Shown here: positions 1 through 9,255 of the stretch, one piece after another
Numbering within the stretch: position 1 is the first letter of the stretch
How the letters are laid out: every line of letters begins with the position of its first letter
Source: Bradyrhizobium nanningense
GTDB lineage: Bacteria; Pseudomonadota; Alphaproteobacteria; Rhizobiales; Xanthobacteraceae
Reading direction: 5' to 3'
DNA: 64,000 nucleotides
Assembly: GCF_004114535.1 (NCBI RefSeq)
Contig: NZ_LBJC01000027.1
Coordinates: 1 to 64,000 of the forward strand
Translations under genes and position numbers: made by a program
The notes under the pieces: generated by a model
The model's input: the letters and a program-made list of their open reading frames with translations, nothing else
The model's database searches: none
Told to the model about the DNA's origin: nothing

Positions 1-124
1 TGATGCCGACCGCGAAGACAACCATGCACCCGGCAGTGTCTCCTCAGCGATTAGATGCTTGACGCCCCGGTAGCGATTAGACAACAGCATCAACAGCAGG
101 CTCGTGCACCGCAGCAATGCGTCG

Positions 125-1114
125 TTATTCGATCACCTCGTCAGCGCGGGCAATCAGTGTCGGCGACAAATTGAACGCCCTGGCTGCTCTTGCGTTGACG
201 ATCAATTGAAACTTGCTGGGCTGATAGAATGGGATGTCGCCAGCTTTGGTGCCATTGAGAATTTGATGGACGTCATTGGCAATTCGCTGCGCCAGCTCTC
301 CGAGGTCCGGCGCATAGGCCATTGCTCCGCCTTCTTCGACATAGTCACGGTATGGATAAAGCACCAGCAAACGGTATTGCTCTTCGAGTGCTGCCATGAG
401 GGTCCGTTGCGCCAGAAAGCTGCCGCCTTCATCTACTATTGCGGCATCGAATTGCTGCTCCGAAATCTCCGCGAAGGTATGGCGAAGTTGAGCATCATTC
501 ACCTCGGCCAGCTGTTTCGCGGTCAGTTCTATTCCCAATTGTCGCGCAGCTTCTTCATATGCGGACATGCCGCTTAACGCGCCGGAAAAAAGAGCCATTA
601 CTTTCCTAGTCGTTGGCATTGCTTCCTTGATGAGCTGCAAGCGCTTGCCGTAAATTTCGAGACCGGCATTGATGCTCACGCCGGTCAGATTGCCGCCGGG
701 ATGAGCGAGACTGGTGAGCAATCCGGCTGCAACTGGATCGCCAGTGATAGCAACCAGCGGGATCGTCGAAGTGGCAGCCGTGAATTTCTTGGCGAGGTCG
801 TTGAAGTTGAGAATGATGACGTCTGGCTTGCGGCTTACGACGTCGGCGGCGAGGGGGGCGAACTGTTCGTATCGGCCTCCTGCCGAAAAGCGCTCCACGA
901 TAAGGTTCTGTCCTTCCACATCCCCCAATTCACGCAGGGTCTGGTAGACCCGTCGTACCCAGAATGGACCAGCGCTCTCGGTGAGCTGATCGGCGGGGAT
1001 GCCAGAATGAACGAATGCCAGCCGACGCATCTTCTGCTGTGCGCTGGATGCACCATGCAGAAGAAGTGCGCCGACCGCACTTCCGATCAACCGCAAACAG
1101 TCGCGCCGTCTCAT
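125..1114 (-). CDS. ABC transporter substrate-binding protein (ABC_sub_bind family), copy 1
   Basis: A 329-residue periplasmic receptor of the ABC_sub_bind family (PF04392 type), with an arginine-rich start (MRRRDCLRL) and a hydrophobic export segment to about residue 25. Family features seen are the ELGDVEGQN segment, a TSTIPLVAITGDPVAAGL core near residue 120 and the family tail ARADEVIE. Related proteins bind small organic solutes, but the ligand is unknown. No permease or ATPase gene lies next to it, so it is a solo receptor like the two others nearby. The start follows from the signal peptide; length is normal for the family. Confidence 0.9.
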   Translation of the reverse strand: MRRRDCLRLIGSAVGALLLHGASSAQQKMRRLAFVHSGIPADQLTESAGPFWVRRVYQTLRELGDVEGQNLIVERFSAGGRYEQFAPLAADVVSRKPDVIILNFNDLAKKFTAATSTIPLVAITGDPVAAGLLTSLAHPGGNLTGVSINAGLEIYGKRLQLIKEAMPTTRKVMALFSGALSGMSAYEEAARQLGIELTAKQLAEVNDAQLRHTFAEISEQQFDAAIVDEGGSFLAQRTLMAALEEQYRLLVLYPYRDYVEEGGAMAYAPDLGELAQRIANDVHQILNGTKAGDIPFYQPSKFQLIVNARAARAFNLSPTLIARADEVIE

Positions 1115-1207
1115 GGAGAGCCCCTGCCGAAGCCATCAAGCAGATTGAATTATCACAGGAAGCTTGTGCTGCGCGCCACAATAAAATCAAATGAGCGACT
1201 TCCGCCT

Positions 1208-1304
1208 TGGGTCATGAGCGTCGATTTCGCATGCCCTCAACCACGTCCGGTTTCCCCCAAACAGCCGACGCCAGAGTGAACGTCACGGCTCGGCGCTATG
1301 GGCC
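1208..1304. repeat. 97-bp direct repeat, copy A
   Basis: This stretch is identical, base for base, to 4516..4612. It lies about 94 bp upstream of the start of the first ABC substrate-binding gene; copy B lies about 108 bp upstream of the third. It contains no plausible gene. A more diverged relative with the pattern CAGCCGAC...ATGGGCCAA appears near 7512..7594. It is probably a dispersed intergenic repeat rather than a coding remnant. Confidence 0.9.
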
Positions 1305-1351
1305 AAAACCTGACGCATGCACCGCAGCAATTGACTGCGCGCCTGGCAATG

Positions 1352-2332
1352 CTACTCGATAACCTCGTCCGCGCGGGCGAGCAGAGACGGCGGGAGGTCG
1401 AGGCCTATTGCCCTGGCGGTCTTTAGATTGATGGTGAAGTCGTACTTGACTGGTTGCTCGACGGGAAGAGTGCCGGGCTTCTCGCCCTTGAGAATCTTAT
1501 CGACGTAAAGACCCGCGCGCCGGTACAGGTCGACCAGATTGGGACCATAGGACATCAGCAGGCCTGCCGTCACGTAGACGTCGGCAGGTGCCATCACAGG
1601 CACGCCATGCGCCATTGCAATTTGCGCCATTTTCCTGCGCTCATTGAAAAACATGGAGTCGAAAACTGTCATCACGCCGGTCTTTCGGTCTCGGGGGACT
1701 TGCGAGAAAGCGCGCTCAAAACCTTGCGGACCGAGCACCTCGACCGGCTGAACCGTTAGATTCAGCGGATCGCCCGCTGCTTGAGCATGATCGACAAAGC
1801 GCTGGGCAGTTGATCGGTTATCTGGATTGATGAGCAGCGCTACGCGAGAAAGGCCAGGAAGGCTCTCCTTGAACAGTTGAAGCCGCTTGGGGCTGACGTC
1901 CACCACTGCATATCCGGTGATGTTGCCCCCTGGACGCGAGAGGCTATCGACCAGCCCGCCTTCTACCGGGTCCGGAACGACAATGAACACAATCGGAATT
2001 GTCGTCGTTGCGACCTTCGCAGCGTACGAGGCTGCCGGCGCGGAGGTGATAATGGCATCGAGCTTGAGCTGCGCCAGCTCCGCAGCCATCGCTTTGAAGC
2101 GTTCTGGCTGTTCCGCCGCAAAGCGATGTTCGTAGACGACGTTTTGCCCTTCGACGTATCCCAGCTCAGTCATCCCTTGTAGCAGCGGCCTCAGGAAAAC
2201 CGCTTCTTGCTCGGCGCTCCCCGCGTGCCAGAGCACGCCGACCCGGGCAACTTTCCGCCTTTGCTGGGCGCGCGCGGAGAGCGGCCACGTCGCCGCGCCG
2301 CCGATAAGTGTGATAAATTCGCGCCGCTTCAT
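1352..2332 (-). CDS. ABC transporter substrate-binding protein (ABC_sub_bind family), copy 2
   Basis: A 326-residue protein beginning MKRREFITLIGGAATWPLSA, a twin-arginine-like export signal (RRxF) with a hydrophobic stretch ending at ARAQ. The mature part carries the family signatures TELGYVEGQN and PDPVEGGLVDSLSRPGGN and ends LLARADEVIE. It is a periplasmic solute receptor of unknown ligand, the same family as the genes at 125..1114 and 3416..4408. No membrane or ATPase partner is adjacent. It is in one piece and of normal length, so probably functional. Confidence 0.9.
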   Translation of the reverse strand: MKRREFITLIGGAATWPLSARAQQRRKVARVGVLWHAGSAEQEAVFLRPLLQGMTELGYVEGQNVVYEHRFAAEQPERFKAMAAELAQLKLDAIITSAPAASYAAKVATTTIPIVFIVVPDPVEGGLVDSLSRPGGNITGYAVVDVSPKRLQLFKESLPGLSRVALLINPDNRSTAQRFVDHAQAAGDPLNLTVQPVEVLGPQGFERAFSQVPRDRKTGVMTVFDSMFFNERRKMAQIAMAHGVPVMAPADVYVTAGLLMSYGPNLVDLYRRAGLYVDKILKGEKPGTLPVEQPVKYDFTINLKTARAIGLDLPPSLLARADEVIE

Positions 2333-2632
2333 TGGATCACCTCACGGCAGGCCGGCAGGTCCTAGACCGAGTATGCGGGTCGGCGCCTCCGACCAAAGGA
2401 ATAGCACATCTCCGTCACGTTGAGGCGCTGCGCTTCTGGTCACAACCTGCCGATATTGCGCTCGGGAAATCACGATTCTCTTGCATGATGTGAGCTGCCG
2501 CACACGCGCCCGAAGCGGGCAGCGCTTAAACTCCACGCAGACAGGAATCCGAAAGCTGACGTTCTCGTTCCTGGCAGATGCATCCGGCTGTGATAGCGTT
2601 TTCGCCTCCACCCCGTTCTTAGAGTCGCTTCC

Positions 2633-3295
2633 ATGAAACGCGTCGGACGTTTCGGTGTAGCAGTTGGTCTCGTTCTATTTAGCGGCTCCGGCTATTTTGC
2701 CGTTAGCCGACAGAGCGTAGCCCCAGAGGCGATCCAATCTTCGGTCATTCAAAGATCAGAATTGATCGACCGCGCATGGCGGCTTCCGGTCGCGACTACG
2801 TTTAGGATGGAAATCACATGGCAATCGAATGGCTCACGCTGTGGCCCAGCCAGTGTCGCCAACACGTTTCGTTCGCTCGACGAGCAGAAGACAACCGAGA
2901 CCCTGGTGCTCGAAGGAACAGGAAAATGTTGGACAGGCATTTGCTTTATGGGTCTTACGCTTGATGAGCTTGCCGATGTCGCGCGCGCCAAAACCCGTCG
3001 GAGGATCACCGTCCTTCGGAATCTGACGGGCGAGGAATTCCGCGAGCATATGAAACGCAGCAACGACCCCGGCCGCCGCTACATTGTCAATTTTGCCCGA
3101 GATAAAATCTTTGGCGCCGGGGTCGGTCACTTTTCCCCGATCGGAGGGTATTTGAAAGACGAGGATTTAGTGTTTGTCCTTGATGTGAATGAACATTACA
3201 AGCCTTGGCTGATCCAGCGTCAGCGGCTGTTCTCTGCGATGGACACCCTCGACGGCGATAAAAAACGCGGGCTGCTCCTGATCGAAGACAACTAG
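2633..3295 (+). CDS. Phytochelatin synthase-like papain-fold peptidase, exported
   Basis: A 220-residue protein of the phytochelatin synthase family (PF05023), in the short bacterial form that has only the catalytic domain. Residues 1-25 form an export signal or membrane anchor. The expected catalytic triad is visible: Cys70 in SNGSRCGPAS, His166 in GAGVGHFSPIGGY and Asp184 in FVLDVNEH, matching the order and spacing in the cyanobacterial homologue. Bacterial members mainly hydrolyse glutathione to gamma-Glu-Cys, with little peptide synthesis, so a role in periplasmic glutathione or thiol turnover is likely. It is transcribed opposite to the flanking ABC receptor genes. Confidence 0.85.
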   Translation: MKRVGRFGVAVGLVLFSGSGYFAVSRQSVAPEAIQSSVIQRSELIDRAWRLPVATTFRMEITWQSNGSRCGPASVANTFRSLDEQKTTETLVLEGTGKCWTGICFMGLTLDELADVARAKTRRRITVLRNLTGEEFREHMKRSNDPGRRYIVNFARDKIFGAGVGHFSPIGGYLKDEDLVFVLDVNEHYKPWLIQRQRLFSAMDTLDGDKKRGLLLIEDN

Positions 3296-3415
3296 CGCAA
3301 CGTCCGCGTAAGCCCGATAGTCCGCAATGTGGCTGCCCGCTCGTGACTTCCGACTTACCCCGAGAAACGGACATTCCCGCAGATAGTCGATAGGTCTCAA
3401 AGGGGCCAGAAGCGG

Positions 3416-4408
3416 TCATTCGATCACTTCGTCGGCGCGAGCCAAAAGCGCCGAAGGGACAACAAGACCAAGACTTTTAGCGCTCTTCGTATTGACCACC
3501 AGTTCAAACTTGATTGGTGTTTGAACTGGAAGTTCGCTTGCTTTCGCGCCCTTAAGGATGCGGTCGGCGTACGTGGCCCCCCTCCTATATTCCTCCACAA
3601 GGTTGGGACCATAGGAGATCAAGCCGCCGCCTTCAGCGAATGATCGGGACCAATTGATAGCGGGAACACGATGCCTCACTGTCAGGGAGATGATCTCCGC
3701 ACGATGAAGTTCTGTGAAGGCATCGGGTATGATGACGAGAGCGCCATCTGTCTTACCAGCCTCACCAGTGACCTGGGCCTCAATTGCGTCCATATTTTCT
3801 ACGGGTGCAAGTTTAGCTTCGACGCCCAGTGACGAAGCCGCTTTTTTGAAAGTGTCGGCATAGCTTTCGATGAAGGTCGCCGATAACGGGTTAAACAGCA
3901 TCGTGATCCGACGGACGGAAGGCGCGATTTCCTTGATTAGCTCTGCCCACTTGCCACCAAGAGAAGGTACGATTGGAGCAAACCCTGTCATATTGCCGCC
4001 GGGCCGCGGAAGACTTGCAATCAGGCCCGTTCCAACCGGATCGGCGACCAATACAAAAACGACGGGAATGGTGCGGGTAGCTTCCAACATCGCCGCAGCG
4101 GCTGGTGTTGAGCTCGTGAATAGGAGGTCGGGTTGGCGCGCAACCAGCTCTGTCGCAGCTCGTTTCATCACCTCAATGTCCGCCGCTGCCCATCGGACGT
4201 CAACGGATACATTGCGGCCGACGGCCCAACCTGCTTCTTGTAACCCCTGGAGAAAGGCAACAACGCGGCTTTGACCTTCCGGATCATCGGCCGACAAGTG
4301 CATCAACACGCCAATGTGCCGCGTCCTCTCGCGCTGCTGCGCCAAAGCCCTTAAAGGCAACGACGCCCCTGCGCCCCAGATTAGACCGATAAACTGCCGC
4401 CGCCGCAT
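3416..4408 (-). CDS. ABC transporter substrate-binding protein (ABC_sub_bind family), copy 3
   Basis: The frame stays open to 4501, but the start at 4408 (MRRRQFIGLIWGAG) gives a clean twin-arginine-like signal and a 330-residue protein, the family length. Seen features are EAGWAVGRNV, VLVADPVGTGLIASLPRPGGN and the tail LLARADEVIE. It is a periplasmic solute-binding protein without a neighbouring permease. The three paralogues in the first 4.4 kb are clearly diverged from one another, so they are not recent tandem copies even though two share a repeat upstream. Confidence 0.9.
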   Translation of the reverse strand: MRRRQFIGLIWGAGASLPLRALAQQRERTRHIGVLMHLSADDPEGQSRVVAFLQGLQEAGWAVGRNVSVDVRWAAADIEVMKRAATELVARQPDLLFTSSTPAAAAMLEATRTIPVVFVLVADPVGTGLIASLPRPGGNMTGFAPIVPSLGGKWAELIKEIAPSVRRITMLFNPLSATFIESYADTFKKAASSLGVEAKLAPVENMDAIEAQVTGEAGKTDGALVIIPDAFTELHRAEIISLTVRHRVPAINWSRSFAEGGGLISYGPNLVEEYRRGATYADRILKGAKASELPVQTPIKFELVVNTKSAKSLGLVVPSALLARADEVIE

Positions 4409-4515
4409 GTCAGTCCTCTCAACATGATGGCGTAGTGTATCTGCCCGTACTATCCCGTTGAAGGCACGCGCGGCTGAAAATAGATAATTCCAGCGTTGCA
4501 AGCTGGCGTCCGCTA

Positions 4516-4612
4516 TGGGTCATGAGCGTCGATTTCGCATGCCCTCAACCACGTCCGGTTTCCCCCAAACAGCCGACGCCAGAGTGAACGTCACGGCTCG
4601 GCGCTATGGGCC
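4516..4612. repeat. 97-bp direct repeat, copy B
   Basis: Identical to 1208..1304 over all 97 bp and in the same orientation, 3,308 bp away. It fills most of the space between the third ABC receptor gene and the stop of the IclR regulator. The pair brackets the segment with two ABC receptors and the phytochelatin-synthase-like gene. Perfect identity suggests a recent copy or ongoing gene conversion. Confidence 0.9.
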
Positions 4613-4623
4613 CCTAGGAGACA

Positions 4624-5448
4624 TCAACGCTTTCTTCGCCGCCGAACTGTACTTGCGATTTCCGCCGCTGCATTCTGAAGTTCGCCGAGATGACGGGCCG
4701 CGAACGCTTCGATGGAGAATGCGTTCTTGAGCCACAGCATATTGATCGCTCCCAGCACGCGGGGTCCGTCCAGCAGGGGAACAGAAATTGAAAACAGGCC
4801 GTCTGAGTGCGGCGGTCCGCCATAGTAGCCTCCTGTGTGCATGGAGTTCCGTATGCCGTAACCGCGCGCCCGAACCTCATCGAGAATGGCACTCAGCCGC
4901 GCCGGTTCGCGTGCCAGCCGATCTTCCGGGCGGGTGGACGCGCGCAGCAAGCCAATGACGCGCTGTCGTTCTTTCGCAGGACAGTACGCAAGATAAGCCG
5001 TCCCCACGGCAGACCATAACCAGTTTACCGGCAATCCTATGCGCTCCTGCTGCAACAGGAACGGGCTCCGCGCTCGGGTTGTCTCGCAGATCTCCATGTG
5101 ATCGCCGGCAGGCACCATCAAATCTGATGGCCAAGATACGCGCTCGCATAATCGGTCCAAAATCGGAGCCGCGGCTTCCGCAATCTTGTCGCGATGTTCA
5201 CGGTGCGACGGCGCATGCTGCGAAAGCATCGCGCCGATGCGATAACGGCCGTCGCCAAGCCGTCGCGTGACGATGCCCGACCGAGCGAGGGTGTGGAGGA
5301 TCCGAAGCAGGCTGGGCTTGGAGATGCCGGTCAAAATGTAAAGTTCTTGAAGCGAGGAGTCCGGCTGCATTTGCAGCGCCTGAAGCACCTGCAGCCCTCG
5401 CTCTAGGCTCTTGATGATTTTAGGTCCCGCCACCAGAGTTCCGTCCAT
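4624..5448 (-). CDS. IclR family transcriptional regulator
   Basis: The frame is open to 5610, but the start at 5448 (MDGTLVAGPK) gives 274 residues, normal for IclR proteins, and frees the operator-like palindromes upstream. Residues about 10-65 are the winged helix-turn-helix (IKSLERGLQVLQAL ... SKPSLLRILHTL); the rest is the effector-binding domain, with the VGTAYLAY and GPRVLGAINM segments usual in the family. It is divergent from the tctC-metallohydrolase operon and probably controls it in response to the carboxylate or ester used by that operon. The effector cannot be told. Confidence 0.9.
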   Translation of the reverse strand: MDGTLVAGPKIIKSLERGLQVLQALQMQPDSSLQELYILTGISKPSLLRILHTLARSGIVTRRLGDGRYRIGAMLSQHAPSHREHRDKIAEAAAPILDRLCERVSWPSDLMVPAGDHMEICETTRARSPFLLQQERIGLPVNWLWSAVGTAYLAYCPAKERQRVIGLLRASTRPEDRLAREPARLSAILDEVRARGYGIRNSMHTGGYYGGPPHSDGLFSISVPLLDGPRVLGAINMLWLKNAFSIEAFAARHLGELQNAAAEIASTVRRRRKR

Positions 5449-5453
5449 CCAGA

Positions 5454-5491
5454 TTCCACATTGTGGAACATAGCGTTTCACATTGCGAAAC
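5454..5491. promoter_or_regulatory. Two tandem palindromes, probable IclR operators
   Basis: TTCCACATTGTGGAA (5454-5468) is a perfect 7-1-7 palindrome; GTTTCACATTGCGAAAC (5475-5491) is 8-1-8 with one mismatch. Their centres are 22 bp apart, about two helical turns, so two dimers would sit on the same face. They lie between the start of the IclR gene and the divergent tctC gene, where IclR regulators normally bind. Confidence 0.75.
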
Positions 5492-5586
5492 GCACGTCGA
5501 TTTTTATAGCGTCTTTCATCGACCCGCTGGAAAGTCATGTGCCTGCAGGTTGCGGATTGAGAGTTCATCCCTTGATGGAGACTTCC

Positions 5587-6573
5587 ATGACACCTCGCCA
5601 GTTTAGCCAAAGAACTGCATTGCCGATCGCGGCCGTGGCGCTTTTGATGGCTTCTAGCCTACCGATTTCAGCACAATCCTTTCCTTCTGGGACTGTTCGT
5701 TTCGTGGCGCCGAACTCGGCCAGTACGCCGCCCGACATCATAAGCCGCATCATTTCAAAGGAATTGGCGGAATCGGAAGGCTGGCGCGTGGTCGTCGAGA
5801 ACCGCCCCGGCGGCGTCACGACCATTGCTGCGACCGACGTCTTAAATCAACCGGCGGACGGCAACAGCCTCTATGCGATGTCGGTGCCATCGGTCGCGGC
5901 GCCGTCCCTGTTGCCCAAAATCGCGTTTGACCTCGACAAAGATTTCGATCCCGTCATCAAGGCGACCGTATCCTACAATGTGCTGGTGGTGAATCCGTCT
6001 GTGCCGGCGACGACAGTGGCGGAGCTGGTCGCCTTGCTAAAAAGCCAGCGGGACAAGCTGACGTTTTCCTCGGGGGGGTTCGGCACGCCCGCGCATCTGA
6101 TCGGCGAGCAGTTCAAGCAGCAGACCGGTACGCGCGCCCAGCACGTTCCATACGCGCAATTTTCGCAAGCAATCGGCGACCTGCTCAACGGCACCAACGC
6201 CTTCCAGTTCATCACAATTTTGCCCGTGGTAGACCTGATCAAGACCGGCAAGCTGCGGGCTCTGGCAGTGACTGGCCCGAAGCGCGTGCCGACCCTTCCT
6301 GACGTGCCAACCATCGTCGAAGCAGGTTATCCGTCGTTGGTTGTCGAGGACTGGACGGGGTTTGCGGTCAAACACGGCACGCCGAAGGAAGCGGTGACGC
6401 AGCTCAACGCAGCGATCAACAAGGCATTACAAAGGCCGTCGGTGCGGGAAGCACTGGGAAAGATCGGCGCCGAAGCCGCAGGCGGCACGCCCGAGCAATT
6501 TGGCCGCATGGTCGGCGATCAGATCACGCACTGGCACCAAGTCGTCTCCGATGCCGGCATTAAGGTCGAGTAG
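5587..6573 (+). CDS. Tripartite tricarboxylate transporter substrate-binding protein (TctC/Bug family)
   Basis: A 328-residue periplasmic receptor of the TctC/Bug family. The start at 5587 is preferred because GGAG lies 6 bases upstream; ATG 5575 in the same frame has no good ribosome site. The signal peptide ends near SAQSFP. Family segments are FVAPNSASTPPDIISR, VVENRPGGVTT and LPDVPTIVEAGYP. No tctA or tctB membrane gene is adjacent, so it is an orphan receptor. The metallohydrolase gene begins 2 bases after its stop, so the two are one operon and probably act on the same compound. Confidence 0.92.
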   Translation: MTPRQFSQRTALPIAAVALLMASSLPISAQSFPSGTVRFVAPNSASTPPDIISRIISKELAESEGWRVVVENRPGGVTTIAATDVLNQPADGNSLYAMSVPSVAAPSLLPKIAFDLDKDFDPVIKATVSYNVLVVNPSVPATTVAELVALLKSQRDKLTFSSGGFGTPAHLIGEQFKQQTGTRAQHVPYAQFSQAIGDLLNGTNAFQFITILPVVDLIKTGKLRALAVTGPKRVPTLPDVPTIVEAGYPSLVVEDWTGFAVKHGTPKEAVTQLNAAINKALQRPSVREALGKIGAEAAGGTPEQFGRMVGDQITHWHQVVSDAGIKVE

Positions 6574-6575
6574 CA

Positions 6576-7472
6576 ATGACCGCGGATTTCCGGGTGACGC
6601 TGCTCGGGACGGGGGTACCGATCCCCCGTCCAGATCGGTTCGGGCCGAGCACGCTTATCGAGGCGGGCGATCACACTCTCCTTATCGATGCTGGTCGCGG
6701 CGCCACGATGCGGCTCTTTCAGCTCGGTGTTCCCATCGGCAAACTCGATGCGCTATTGCTCACGCATTTTCATTCGGACCACACCGTGGGCATTCCCGAC
6801 CTCTGGTTGACAGGCTGGCTGAGCTCCTATTTCGCCAACCGTCGTCGGCCGTTCAACGTGATCGGCCCGGTCGGCACCGCAAGGCTTATGCATCATCTCG
6901 AAGCGGCTTATGCGCAGGACATCGAGATTCGTATCGAGGATGAGAAGCTCGCCCGCGAGCACGCCGCTATCACTGTGAAGGAATTTTCCGAGGACGGCAT
7001 CGTCTACGAGGCCGGCGATCTAAGGGTTATTGCCTTCTCGGTCGACCATGGTGAGGCGATCAAGCCGGCTTATGGTTACCGGATCGAGTACCAGAGCCGG
7101 GTTGCCGTGATCTCCGGCGACACTCGCTACAACGCCAACGTGGTGCGCTACGGCGCGGGCGCCGATCTGCTGGTGCATGAGGTAGCGATGGCGCGCCTTG
7201 AACTTTTGGATGAAATTTACATCCAGCGCATCCTCAATCATCACACCTCGCCGCAGGAGGCTGGACGGGTATTTGCGAAGACAAGGCCGAAAATGGCGGC
7301 TTTTACCCATCTCGTTATGCTTGCGAGCAGAGCCGTCGCGGCGCCTAGCATAGGGGATTTAATTTCAGCGACGCGCGAGACCTATTCCGGGCCGCTCGTC
7401 GTCGGCGAAGATCTGTTGAGTTTCGAGATAGGCAAGACCGTCACAGTTGTAGGTGCAAAATTGGAGAGCTGA
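6576..7472 (+). CDS. MBL-fold metallohydrolase (RNase Z/arylsulfatase-like)
   Basis: A 298-residue cytoplasmic metallo-beta-lactamase-fold enzyme. The zinc motif is H64-F-H66-S-D68-H69; a further ligand Asp is in VISGDTRYN and a terminal His in AFTHLV. The N-terminus (VTLLGTGVPIPRPDRFGPS) is like RNase Z and AtsA-type arylsulfatases. Coupling to tctC and control by IclR argue for hydrolysis of an imported ester, lactone or sulfate rather than tRNA processing. The substrate is unknown. Confidence 0.85.
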   Translation: MTADFRVTLLGTGVPIPRPDRFGPSTLIEAGDHTLLIDAGRGATMRLFQLGVPIGKLDALLLTHFHSDHTVGIPDLWLTGWLSSYFANRRRPFNVIGPVGTARLMHHLEAAYAQDIEIRIEDEKLAREHAAITVKEFSEDGIVYEAGDLRVIAFSVDHGEAIKPAYGYRIEYQSRVAVISGDTRYNANVVRYGAGADLLVHEVAMARLELLDEIYIQRILNHHTSPQEAGRVFAKTRPKMAAFTHLVMLASRAVAAPSIGDLISATRETYSGPLVVGEDLLSFEIGKTVTVVGAKLES

Positions 7473-7603
7473 AATGTCGGCATCGAGTCAATCGCGACGG
7501 TTTAGCCCAGCTTAAGTTAGTTCGGTCTACCCCTGACAGCCGACATATCCTTGGCCGTAGGACGTGGCAGCGATGGGCCAACAAGCGACATTCGCCAGTA
7601 GCG

Positions 7604-7790
7604 CTACTTCTGTTGCGGCTCATCCGCTGGATCGACGAAAATTGTCTTCGAAGGACCCTCAAATTGAAGTTGAACGACGGCTTCTTCGTCTAAGGTCCAA
7701 ACGAAATGCGCTTGGCCAGCGGGCACGATAGCGAATGTGCCGACCTTTCCAATTTCCGGGTTGGAGGCGTCAAATCTTTCGCCCACAAAT
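7604..7790 (-). pseudogene. C-terminal fragment of an exported cupin protein
   Basis: The last 60 codons (from FVGERFDAS to DPADEPQQK) align by eye with the C-terminal part of the complete cupin at 48777..49256 (GEKFDPVSL ... VNPADTPK). The frame stays open to 7954, but the upstream part does not look like the N-terminal half of that family, and the metal-binding HTHPDSRE segment is absent. It is a truncated relic. Confidence 0.6.
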
Positions 7791-8615
7791 GGACAATCAC
7801 GCTGACAGGAAACTCCACAGCCGGTGGTCTCCCCACGTCTGACTACCAGTTTTTCGCTTAGCTGGATTCGAGTTTCACGCGGTAGGAGCATGCTGAAATT
7901 CATGCTCCGCTTCCATGCAAGTGCGGCTATCGTTCGAATTGATGAACTCAACATATGTCAGTGCAGCTCCGCGTGTGCGCGGAGCGGGCATTGTCGACTC
8001 ACATTGACGTGGCGGACATCCGCTCCTCCACACCAACAACGACAGGATGCTGAAAAGACATCGACTTCTTTGGATCAAAAGGGACGTCGCGCAAATAGCT
8101 ACGGTGAGTAGCTACGAAGATGGGCCGCGCCTTACCCCGATGGCCTGACTTCCAATATCCACTGACGACGGATGAGGTATTGCTGCCAGCAATTCGACAG
8201 TTTCATGAGCTCGCGACGCGCGCCTGCAAAGCGCCGAACACCGGCTCAGGCCCGCTGATCATCGGCATCGCTTCGCCGAATTCCACTCTGCGCGATAGTC
8301 ACGAAGCAACTGCTTCTGTCTAAAGTTCCGCTCAGCGAGATCCATCTCGGCCTCCAGTTGCCGTCTCGCCAGGTCTCTCTCTGCACCGATCTTCCGGACG
8401 TTCAAGGCTCGCCACGAGTGGCTGTTGCGATGCTCGGTGCGCTCATCTTGGAGCACGCTACGACGGGGTCGCGAAAGACAGCCGCCCGGCACGCATATAG
8501 GTCGATTTGAGCGCGGGCCAACTGAGCAGAACCTTCAATCTGGGCGCGCGGCTCAGCCTTTGATGACAATTTCCCGCCGGGGTGTAGCCTGTGCAAGGGC
8601 GGAGCTTGATTCGTC
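7791..8615. other. Gap without a recognised gene
   Basis: Several short frames are open but none has a convincing start or a recognisable product. The best is 8259..8492 on the minus strand, whose end is charged and helical (ERDLARRQLEAEMDLAERNF) and could be a small coiled-coil protein. No repeat or strong terminator was seen. Confidence 0.4.
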
Positions 8616-8702
8616 ATGCTGGAAGCTATTCTCATGCTGCTGGGAATTGGAGCCGTGGCCCTTCTGCTTATTGCGTTTTGGGGACTGCATAGGCACGTGT
8701 GA
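8616..8702 (+). CDS. 28-residue membrane peptide, copy 1
   Basis: A 28-codon gene: M-L-E-A-I-L, then a hydrophobic helix with the LLGIGAVALLLIAF core and a basic end WGLHRHV. A near-identical peptide is encoded at 11683..11769 on the other strand. The 5' leader GGCGGAGCTTGATTCGTC directly before ATG is also shared by both copies and holds the ribosome site GGAG. Conservation of both the peptide and its leader argues that it is translated. It would be a single-span inner-membrane peptide; function unknown. Confidence 0.65.
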   Translation: MLEAILMLLGIGAVALLLIAFWGLHRHV

Positions 8703-9255
8703 GCGGGCCCCTCGTGCTTGAAGAATCTAAGGGTGGACGCTAGCCGGTTCACGACTGGCGATTGTCTCACTAGTCTCAAAATAGAACGAGAGGGCTCAGC
8801 AGTCCGCTCTCTCACGCACTTTGCCATAGAGACAGCAAAATTGCACTTCACCCGTTTTGATGAGGGAAACCGGCTTTAGAGATCCGCATCTCGACCTTTG
8901 TGCAGTTCGACCCCGGGCCGGCGCTCGATCAACCGCCTGCCGAGGAAGAAGGAAGAGATCGCCAAAAAGATCGCCAAGGAGATCGCCCGGAGTGAGCGAG
9001 CTGGGACAGGCGCACCAGTCTGGAAGCGATCATGGCAGGGATCGTTAACCAGCCCCAATGCTCCCGGCTGCCGATCCAATTGCGGGGTAAGAGCGCCGGA
9101 GCAACGACGAAAGGCCGCAGGAGCGCCTAAAAGCTTATAGGACGTCTCCTGCGGCCAGCGCCGCGACGTTCCGCACGATCGGCGCGGCACTGCAAGTGCT
9201 AGTACAGAGGCTCGTCAGCGTGAAGGGCAGGCGGCCCGCCAATCAGGCGATCCTA
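8703..9255. other. Gap with one possible small membrane protein
   Basis: No recognisable gene. A minus-strand frame ending at 8876 contains a good hydrophobic span (LRAISLAIFLAISSFFLGRR) followed by a basic tail; it might be a small membrane protein of about 43 residues using a GTG start, but no ribosome site decides this. Confidence 0.35.
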
